NCBI GenBank assembly: GCA_018398765.1
Contig: JAHBMJ010001628.1
Location: forward strand, 5,001-27,858
Length of the DNA: 22,858 nucleotides
Reading direction: 5' to 3'
Origin: Chromera velia
Lineage: Eukaryota > Sar > Chromeraceae
Of the stretch, positions 8,983-15,970 are shown one piece after another (within the stretch, counting starts at the first letter, position 1; each line of letters opens with the position of its first letter). Under the pieces are notes generated by a model that had not been told where the DNA came from, did no database searches, and was given only the letters and a program-made list of their open reading frames with translations. The position numbers and the translations under genes were made by a program.

Positions 8983-11900
8983 AAAGATGCCTGACCTGTT
9001 TTTGTGGATGTGTTTCTCTTTTTCCTTCTTTCCTTCGCCCCAATAAACCTGCTTCTCTTCCGCCTCCGTCATCTCTCCTGCTTGTTGGATCATTCCAACA
9101 TGCATGACTTCTTCTCTTCATCGTCATTCTTCTGCCAGGGCGTCCCTCTCAACGTCGAGCCGTCCGGATTGTTTGGGGTCAGTCAGTCTCTCTTGCAACC
9201 TCTCAATCTGTTTGTTACCTAGGCAGCAAGCCAGGGAGATAGGCAAGGAGGCAAGTGGGTAGGAGAGAGGAAAAATGGGCAGCCAGTGCTGTTGAAAGAA
9301 GATGATCAGTCAGACAACCTATCTTGGGGAGCGTTTAGGCGCATGTCCAGAGAGACAAAGAATGGCCTTTTTTTTTTCTCTCTGCGTTGCAAAGGGCAAG
9401 TGAGCGAGAGTGAGTGAGACTGAGCGAGTGAGGCCCCTCTGGAGGCAGTGTTCGAAGAGCCAAGACAGAGACAGCGGAGATCCCTTTTCCCTCTGTATGC
9501 AGGATGCTGTCGCCCTTCTGGCGCTGGAAGGCGAGGGGGATCCTGTCTCTTTTTCTGGAGACGGGGAGGGGGGGGAGAGGAAAGCGGTTGTTCGTGTTAT
9601 CTTCGTCAATGTGTTGTCAGGTCAGCATGCCGTTTTTTGTTTTGTTCCTTTGTTTCTTACTGGGGCATATCATTGCTCTCTCTGTTTCTCTTCCTCCTTT
9701 CTTCCCTCCAATCGGCAACGAGGCTCCAGGGTGCCTGCCTGCATCCCTGAAGTATCTCGAAAAGATTTGAACTTTCGTTCTTTGTGTGTGTGTGTGAGAG
9801 AGAGAGAGAGAGCATGTGTGTGTGCTCTCCTGCCGTACGCATTCCTCTTCTCGCAGGGGTCCGAGTTGGTTGTCTCCTTCCTGTGAGGTCGCTCTTGGTG
9901 CTCAGAGGTCGGTCGGCCGATTGGTTCGTGGGATTGTGGATCGGCCGAGAGCGTGGGGGAGGGACTGGGGAACAGAGGAAGAGATTATGACAATCAAGAG
10001 ATGACGACGTACCGACATGCATGTGGATGTTGATGGTGACCAGATTGACCGGATCACATGATGCATAAAGAGGACTTTGATTTGACAGACAATTCAAAAT
10101 AGATCTATGATTTCAGACCGAAGTCTTCCTTCCGTCAGAGAGGAGAGGAAAAGGCAGATCGATCGTTCGTGTGCGAGAGAGAAGATAAGGAGACTGCATG
10201 CATTTTGCGGTGCAAATTCTTCATCGTCCCTCTTTCCACATTCCTTCCTCTCCCTTTAGACTGCATGTGTTTTCCTTGACCCTTCATTTCTCTCTCTCCT
10301 CTTTTTGACCCGTTTCTGCTTCTTCTTCGCACTTCCTGTGGACCGGTACGCGCTGTGAAAATTTATTTATGCAGACCGGCCTTGGTCAGTTGAATCTAGG
10401 GGCACGGTCCAGCCTCATATCTGCAGATGAGTATGTGTATGAAGTATACGTGAGTTATTTGAATATTATTTGGTGTATACATGCCTGCATCCATACATCC
10501 GTGCACGCAGGGAGAGCCCGGTTTGAATGGGCAGTTGGCATCCCAAATGAAGATCCGGTTGGGGACGTTGTTGAGAAGAAAAAAGATGGGGAGAGGAAAT
10601 TCGAGTGCAGGGAAAGGCGGACATTCTTTGTTGTGTGCCGCCACGTAAAGCCGTTGCCCAAAACAGGTGGGACGGGGAGAGGGTGAAAGCTAGGGCAAAA
10701 AAGAGTGCGGTAGGCTGGTGGGTGTGGGCAGTAAGGCGGATGGACAGAGCAACGAGGGAGGAATGAAAGCAGGAGGAAGGGAGAGAAGGAAGGAAGGATG
10801 GGAATAAAAGCAAGAAGTAGCCACCGTGTTGGAGGGTAGGGTCGTGCTGTCATTTCTGTCCATGACGACACATCTGTGAAAGAAATCCAAATGCCCGAAC
10901 CCTTCGAAAAATCCTGACAAAAGAAAAGTGACCCGCCCGACCGTTGACTCTCTGTCTGTGAGTGAATGAGTGAGCGAGAGTGAGTGAGTGAGTGAGTGAG
11001 TGAGTGTGCGTGTGTGTGTATGTCTAAGTTTGAGTGTGAGTGTGAGTGTGAGTGTGAGTGTATGTGTGTGTGAGAGAGAGAGAGAGAAAGAGCGCGGTCA
11101 TGTACCTGTATTTACTTCTCCCCCTGGACCTCATCCGTGCAGCCCTCGAGAAGCTGCCTGCCCTTGTTTCCTTCCGCAACCCCACTCCCTCTTCTTCTTC
11201 TTCTTCTTCTACGACCGGCGGACATCCATCCTCAGACTCCCCAAAGTCCCCCATGCAGAAGGGAGACGGAGAGGGAGAAGACGAAAGCGAAGATCCCAGA
11301 GAGACCCTCCAACAAATCATGGCCCAACTGCAAAACGGCACTCAGTCTGCAAAGCCAGCTGTCGCTCTGATGCCCCCGCAGGTCCGTACTCTGACCTTCC
11401 CTCCAACACAAACCCCCCATCTCATCTAGTCTTCTTTTCCTGTTCTCATTGTCTTTTTCTTCTCCCTTGAAGATGTTACCGATCACCTCAGAAATCCCTC
11501 TTTCTCCATTCCTCCCCACTGTCCGGCTATGTCTCCCTTCTGTCTATGGATTCCGTCCGCCCTCATGAAAGACGGATGGATCCCTTCTGCAACCTCCCGT
11601 TCTCCTTCTGTTCCTGTCTTTTCTTTTCTGCATCAACTCGGGGACTTAGGACACTGAACACAATTCAGACATGCATGGGTAAACAATGTCTTTCTGCATG
11701 AAGCAGAGAAGACCTAGCTAATCTCGCCTGCAGGAGAAAGACTCTCTTCCCCTTGACGAGAGTGCTCTAAAGGACCCTGAGCTCTTGAAAAACTTCGTCC
11801 ACGATGTGTATGAAGACATCGCACCGCACTTCTCTCACACAAGGCAAGTGCTTGTTTCACTGTTTCTGTCTCTGCGTGCACCAGAGTCATTAAGCACAAA

Positions 11901-13126
11901 AGCACCGTTCTTTCCAGTAGGAGAACGACCTGATTCATGACAGTCTTCTCGCGTGGATAGACTCTCCCTTGGTCTGCTTGGATGGGTCTGTAGTCAGTTG
12001 ATTGAATGAATGTGACCTCTGAGCTCATGAGTGCAGCCGCAGCCCATTTACTGCCCTCTTTTGCTTCTTATAAGAGAGCCCGGCAGCAGACCAGGACCAC
12101 TTATCAGTTCAGGGTACAAAGGTCGAGCAGGCATGGTGTGTGTACATGTTTCGGTACGCAGCTGTTGCTTGTCTTTTTTCTGTTGAATGCACGTTCTTCC
12201 AATCCAAACGAGGTGGAAGGAAGAGACGAGAACCTCGATCCTCTGTCTGTCTATTGCCTGGTTGCAGGTACAAGCCGTGGCCCAAGGCAGCATCGTTTGT
12301 GTCAAATCTGCCTTGTGGGTCCGTTCTTTTAGATGTGGGATGTGGGAACGGGAAGTACCTCCGGGGTGATCCTCATGTGATGAAGGTCAGGCGTTGGAAG
12401 GCGGGTACGACGCCCTCCTTCATCGTTTCGGTTTGTCCTCTCGTTTTCTGCCTAGTCAATTTCGAGACGGGAAAGGAAGTCCAGAAGGAAAAGAATCCCC
12501 TCCCCTTCTTATGTTGACTTGGATAGGATGCCCTTCCTTCCCTCTTGCATAAAGGAATATAGAATGAATCTGAGGATATTTGTGCTCATCATGTGTACGA
12601 ATGCATCTGGCGTTTACCCACATTCCCGTGCAGATAGGAAATGACAGGAGCAGTAACTTGATGGGTATCGCCCGTGACCTGCCAGGGGGGCAGAAAGGGG
12701 AGGTGCACGTGGCAGACTGTCTGCACGTGCCCGTGAGACAAGGGAGCTGTGACGCCCTGCTGAGCATCGCCGTCATTCACCATTTGCCCTCGAGAGAATT
12801 GAGGTCAGTTTGTACTGTTCAGAAGACGTGTTGTAATGGAGATGGAAAGTGTGTGTTGGTGTGCAATCCCTGGGATAAATCGGCAGGCAAGGAACAAGTT
12901 GTGCTACCATCACTGTAGGGCAATGGGGTAAGTAGGTGGGAGTGTCCAACAGGCAGTCCTTCAGCTCTGGTTGTTGTGTTTCAGTTCGTTTCTTCCGATC
13001 GCCATTATCTAATGCATCACTTAATGCTTCTGTTCCTCTCCCAAATGAATTCGTTCGTTCAACCCTGGGAGGGAGCATCACTCACTCACTCGTTCAAGCC
13101 AAACGGACAGACGCACCAACCAGGAC

Positions 13127-13162
<36 letters not shown>

Positions 13163-14958
13163 GGCTGACTCCACTCTCCCGCCGTTTTTCTTTCTCTTGC
13201 TCCCTATCTTTTCATTATCATCTGTTGTGTTCACTCTCAGGCATATGCGTTTCAATCTAATGAAAGGAAAGAGTCTACATGCAGGTTGCAAGCTTTGAGA
13301 GAGATGGCTCGCATTGCGCGTGTCGGGGGGCAACTTCTCGTCTATGTCTGGTCAGTGAGTTGGTTCGTCAAGCCCATCATTATCATCTGCACTCACGTAT
13401 ACTGAACACACAAAACACCGGACTGTGTTCGCATCCCGGTCTGTATTCTCTGGCGCGTTCGCACAGGCCCTGTGTCTCCCAGTGTCCAGTCGAACTTATG
13501 ACAGATGCTGCCAGTCTTTTTAGCTTCTTCACCGAAGATGCGGGCAAATAGAACGACGCTTTTTGTTTCTGACTGCAGGGCATTCGAACAAGAGGACGGG
13601 AGCGTAGGGGCCAGAAAGTTTGTATCTCAAGACGGTGGGTGGGTGGGTGGGAAGGAGACGCAAAGGGAGGGGATGGCAGAAAGCCAGGGGGGGGTGTTTA
13701 CAGCAGCATGGCGTTAGAATGATAAAGAGGAATGGAGAGAAAGCACAGCTGGCTTCTGCGCAACTTTTGACCGAAGTACCGTAAACACGTTGATCGATTT
13801 GTGTTTGGGGAAAGGAGTGTAGGCTTTTCGTTGGGAAGACGGGAGGGAACGCAAGCAAAGAATTGAAAAAAAACAGACGAGAAGACGAAATGAAAGGAAG
13901 AAAAAAGGAAGAAACAGGAGAGGAAACGTTGGGATTACACCAGAGCCAGTCGCATCGCACAGTCGCACAGTCTCTCTCTCCGTCTCTCCCCCTGTGTGTG
14001 TGTGTGTGTGTGTGTGTGTCTGTCTGTCTGTTTGTGTGTCAGTCATTCGCCCGACACGTCTACCGCCATCGCTCAGACACATGCGCTTCCCTTCTTTCCT
14101 TTTCGATCTGTGAATATGCAAGCTGTTCTAAATGATTGGTGCTGCCTGCAGTGTTTGTCCCCTGGCACATCCAGGACACGCAAAAATCCAAAGCGGACAC
14201 GCAAAAATACAGCAAACGCAACCCTACACGAGGACAGGCGCCTTCTCTCAGAGAGACTTCAGGGGACGGAGGTGTGCCCGTTTCTGTATTGGGGTCGGGG
14301 GAGAGGAGGGGGATAAGTGGGGGGGTGAGTGAGAATGCAGGAGAGGGGGCTGCAGGGTGTGTAGAAGGTGGAGTGGAGGCTTCCGAAGGGAGTGTGAGCG
14401 TGCAGAGAGGAGACGGGGCATCTCGTGAGAAGGAGAAGGAGACGTCGGTGGGCATCGAGAAGAAGATGAGGTACTACCATGTTTTTACGAAAGAAGAAAT
14501 CAAAGGTGGGTTATGCTTTGAAGTGGAGGGTTGCGATCGCAGTAAGAGATCATTCACCTTTGCAACCAGAGGGTAATGCGATTCTTTTGTATGGATCCAA
14601 CATTGTTGTATACATATCTTCTGTGTGGTGTTTGTCAAAGACAAGAGAATGCGGTCCTTAAGAAGGATCTCTCATTTTCTCTTTTTTTTTGTCTCTTGAT
14701 TATTTGAAATAATACCCAGATTGATGCTTTCTGTTTTACTTGAACCAGATGGGTTTCGAGTCTTTTCTTAAAACCTTGTATCCTTCCCTGTTCTTTTTTA
14801 CCCTGTCGTCGTATTTGTCTGATTTGCGCTTTAACGACTATGCTTGAATGCATTCAATCCTTGCAGAGCTGTGTAGTGCTATCACGAATCTGCGAGTGGA
14901 TGAAATTTATTTTGATGCGAACAACTGGGCTGTAAAAATGACAAAAACAAAAACCTAG
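7357..14958 (+). CDS. ALKBH8: ALKBH8-like tRNA U34 methyltransferase with RRM and AlkB domains (15 exons)
   Basis: Exons: 7357-7916, 8257-8300, 8653-8922, 9139-9177, 9503-9620, 9857-9907, 10511-10666, 11143-11381, 11734-11843, 12268-12385, 12634-12803, 13285-13350, 13579-13634, 14152-14505 and 14867-14958 (TAG stop). Every junction keeps phase; thirteen introns are GT-AG and one is GC-AG. The visible protein is about 813 residues against 664 for human ALKBH8, with the true N terminus missing. The order is RRM (about 9-72), AlkB-type fold (about 115-412), linker (413-492) and Trm9-type methyltransferase (about 493-813). In the known family the methyltransferase, with its small partner TRMT112, makes the methyl ester of mcm5U at tRNA position 34, and the AlkB domain then hydroxylates it. 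Here the AlkB iron ligands are replaced, so only the methylation step is expected. Donor choice for 8257-8300 is the least certain. Confidence 0.9.
8943..8981. repeat. (CT)n microsatellite in an intron
   Basis: A nearly pure CT run of about 39 bp begins some 20 bp after the donor of the intron at 8923-9138. It reads as an intronic pyrimidine tract and not as coding sequence. Confidence 0.95.
9783..9834. repeat. (TG)n/(AG)n compound microsatellite in an intron
   Basis: TG and AG dinucleotide runs lie within the intron at 9621-9856, close to its acceptor. Confidence 0.9.
10959..11090. repeat. GAGT/GTGT compound simple repeat in an intron
   Basis: About 130 bp of interrupted GAGT, TG and AG units inside the intron at 10667-11142. 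Its open frames are compositional artefacts. Confidence 0.9.
11143..11381 (+). other. ALKBH8: Low-complexity linker exon
   Basis: This exon joins the AlkB and methyltransferase parts. It encodes a Ser run from a TTC/TCT triplet repeat (about 11188-11209), then an acidic stretch (GDGEGEDESED) and a short helix (ETLQQIMAQLQNG). It is entered in phase 1 and left in phase 0 at CAG|GTCCGT. Human ALKBH8 has a shorter linker with zinc-binding cysteines near here; none is present. Confidence 0.75.
11844..12267 (+). other. GC-AG intron
   Basis: The exon ends ...CACACAAG and the intron begins GCAAGT, ending GGTTGCAG. The junction splits an Arg codon inside a conserved motif (HFSHTR|YKPWP, human H-F-S-S-T-R-H-T-P-W-P), so its placement is firm. 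Apart from C at +2 the donor is a full consensus match, which is typical of functional GC-AG introns. Confidence 0.85.
13131..13160. repeat. (AG)n microsatellite in an intron
   Basis: About 30 bp of pure AG in the intron at 12804-13284. Confidence 0.95.
13993..14040. repeat. (TG)n/(TGTC)n microsatellite in an intron
   Basis: A TG run passing into TCTG units within the intron at 13635-14151. Confidence 0.95.
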
Positions 14959-14968
14959 ACAAAACTAT

Positions 14969-14986
14969 AATAAACTAGATAATAAA
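14969..14986 (+). terminator. Two AATAAA polyadenylation signals
   Basis: AATAAA occurs at 14969-14974 and 14981-14986, just 11 and 23 bp past the ALKBH8-like stop codon. If used, the 3' UTR would be very short and cleavage would fall near the start of the inverted-repeat element at 15001. Function is inferred from the motif only. Confidence 0.5.
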
Positions 14987-15030
14987 TTGAATGCTAACTT
15001 CATCTATGAGAAATGACAAACTGAAATATC

Positions 15031-15135
15031 CGCATATCCAAGATATTTGATTATGAAATATCCAAATATCCAGATATTTGAAGATATTTGGGAATATTTG
15101 TGATATTTCAAGATATTTTAAGATATTTGATGATA
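15031..15135. repeat. Degenerate GATATTT/AAATATC repeats
   Basis: More than ten interspersed copies of a 6-8 bp unit (GATATTT or its complement) occur at 8-14 bp spacing in the left arm of the inverted-repeat element. A few matching copies lie in the right arm (about 15519-15556). They let the arms fold on themselves and blur the inner limit of the terminal repeats. Confidence 0.8.
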
Positions 15136-15203
15136 TTTTACCAAATAATTATTTCAAATAATTTGATTATCTTTATTATTATCTTTCATTATCTTATGTA
15201 TGA

Positions 15204-15251
15204 GTCAGACTTAGGGACAGACTACGGGTCAGACCTAGGGTCGGACTGATA
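15204..15251. repeat. 12-bp tandem repeat, four copies
   Basis: Four consecutive 12-bp units, GTCAGACTTAGG, GACAGACTACGG, GTCAGACCTAGG and GTCGGACTGATA, differ from each other at a few positions. They sit between the AT-rich left arm and the CpG-rich core of the inverted-repeat element. Confidence 0.8.
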
Positions 15252-15299
15252 TTACGATTCGTGACACCCCAATCAGCTTTATGGCTATTCATAGCATAT

Positions 15300-15440
15300 A
15301 GGTCGCGGACCGCGCGCGGGCCGCGGGGGTACGCGGGGGCATGCAGGCATTAATTAATTGGCATATATGCAATCCGTGCATCCCGCGCGCCGCCGCGCGG
15401 CTGCTGGCCCACATGCAGCCCATGCATGCATGCATTGTAA
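15300..15440. other. CpG-rich, palindrome-dense core of the MITE-like element
   Basis: A sharp compositional switch from AT-rich arms to sequence such as GGACCGCGCGCGGGCC and CCCGCGCGCCGCCGCGCGG, with embedded GCATGC and TGCATGCATGCA palindromes and TTAATTAA. Open frames across it are compositional. It could form strong secondary structure. Confidence 0.7.
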
Positions 15441-15579
15441 TGTCCCTACGGGATATGCCGTGGCCCTCAGGGGTGAGATAGGGTGAGAGCACTGAGAGGT
15501 GCACCCATGATGGTAGTACAAATATCTACAAATATCCTGAAATATCTTAGATATTTCAGTTTGTCATTCCTCATAGATG

Positions 15580-15970
15580 TTGACGGTTGCATGGTACTAC
15601 TCTCAGGCTATGTACATATAGAATTCATACGCCATAGAAAATTCCATATCAGTACCTAGATCAGTACAAAATTATTATTTGAATGTTTTTTTGTTCCTCA
15701 TAAATATTCCAAATAAGAATCGTTCTACTCATTAATAATAGCAAGCACATTGTTCTGCAATATGAATTATATGTATTCATTATATATATAGAATAAATTA
15801 TTCATGAATAAATTAATTTATTGACTATGCGATTAGTTGCCAATTACCATGCAATGCAAGCATGCAGACTATCTACTAGTAGCCGACTATTGCAGTTGCA
15901 AAATCTCTGACCCCCTAGTGCCAAGTGATCAAAGATGAATCCCCCTCTCTTGTAACAGCAGCTGCAGCAG
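15580..15970. other. AT-rich convergent spacer
   Basis: No gene is seen. The stretch is AT-rich and contains a TATATATATA run and a partly self-complementary tract (about 15790-15825, AATAAATTATTCATGAATAA). It lies between the 3' ends of the convergent ALKBH8-like and ankyrin-kinase genes. Confidence 0.6.

Larger units (their letters stand above)
8257..10666 (+). other. ALKBH8: AlkB-type dioxygenase domain lacking iron ligands
   Basis: Six exons (8257-8300, 8653-8922, 9139-9177, 9503-9620, 9857-9907, 10511-10666) encode the double-stranded beta-helix. QATVYEVLPQK|GVPLNVEP aligns with the family segment containing N-x-Y and H-x-D. Here the N-x-Y positions read Y-x-V and H-x-D reads N-V-E. CLLPVRSLLVLRG|RARFEW|AVGI aligns with the family's L-P-R-R-S-L-L-V...W-T-H-G-I, so the third iron ligand, His, is Val. 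One of the two expected co-substrate arginines (RRTFFVVCR) remains; the other position appears shifted or Cys. The Zn-binding cysteines that follow this domain in the human protein are also absent. The fold seems kept and the chemistry lost. Confidence 0.82.
11734..14958 (+). other. ALKBH8: Trm9-type methyltransferase domain, motifs intact
   Basis: The exons from 11734 to the stop give VHDVYEDIAPHFSHTR|YKPWP, then LLDVGCGNGKYL (S-adenosylmethionine motif I, Asp at about residue 551), IGNDRSSNL (end of strand 2), VADCLHVPVR, SIAVIHHL (motif IV), ARIARVGGQLLVYVW, SQD|VFVPWH, MRYYHVF and a C-terminal NNWAV. Each has a direct counterpart in Trm9 and in the ALKBH8 C terminus. A long insert rich in Gly, Ser and Glu (from 14152 up to RYYHVF) sits where other family members also carry a variable insert. 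Known role of the family: S-adenosylmethionine-dependent esterification of cm5U to mcm5U in the tRNA anticodon. Confidence 0.92.
15001..15579. mobile_element. MITE-like element with 30-bp terminal inverted repeats
   Basis: The first 30 bases (15001-15030, beginning CATCTATGAGAAATGACAAA) are the reverse complement of 15550-15579 except for one position. The flanks do not pair beyond this. The arms are AT-rich and full of AAATATC/GATATTT units, while the core (about 15300-15440) is CpG-rich. No transposase frame is present, so it would be non-autonomous. I see no convincing target-site duplication: the flanks are ...AACTT and TTGAC.... The superfamily is unassigned. Confidence 0.75.

Noticed and set aside
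10375-10430. Alternative AlkB exon (LGARSSLISADE) with a GTATGT donor and an acceptor at 10515
   Set aside because: It mimics the same motif and could join to RFEW, but it starts in phase 0 whereas the upstream exon ends in phase 1. The exon at 9857-9907 (CLLPVRSLLVLRG) matches the family better and keeps phase on both sides.
11000-11341. Open frames on both strands over the GAGT/TG repeat
   Set aside because: Dinucleotide and tetranucleotide runs lack stops by composition; the region is intronic except for the linker exon from 11143.
12140-12517. Single 125-codon methyltransferase frame taken as a stand-alone gene
   Set aside because: It is one exon (12268-12385) read into its flanking introns; the rest of the enzyme lies in phase-matched exons on both sides.
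15031-15135. CRISPR-like array of short repeats
   Set aside because: Units are 6-8 bp, irregularly spaced and degenerate, in a eukaryotic MITE-like element; there are no spacers of fixed length.
15289-15504. Minus-strand frame through the CpG-rich core
   Set aside because: The translation is low-complexity Ala/Met/His from palindromes inside a MITE-like element.
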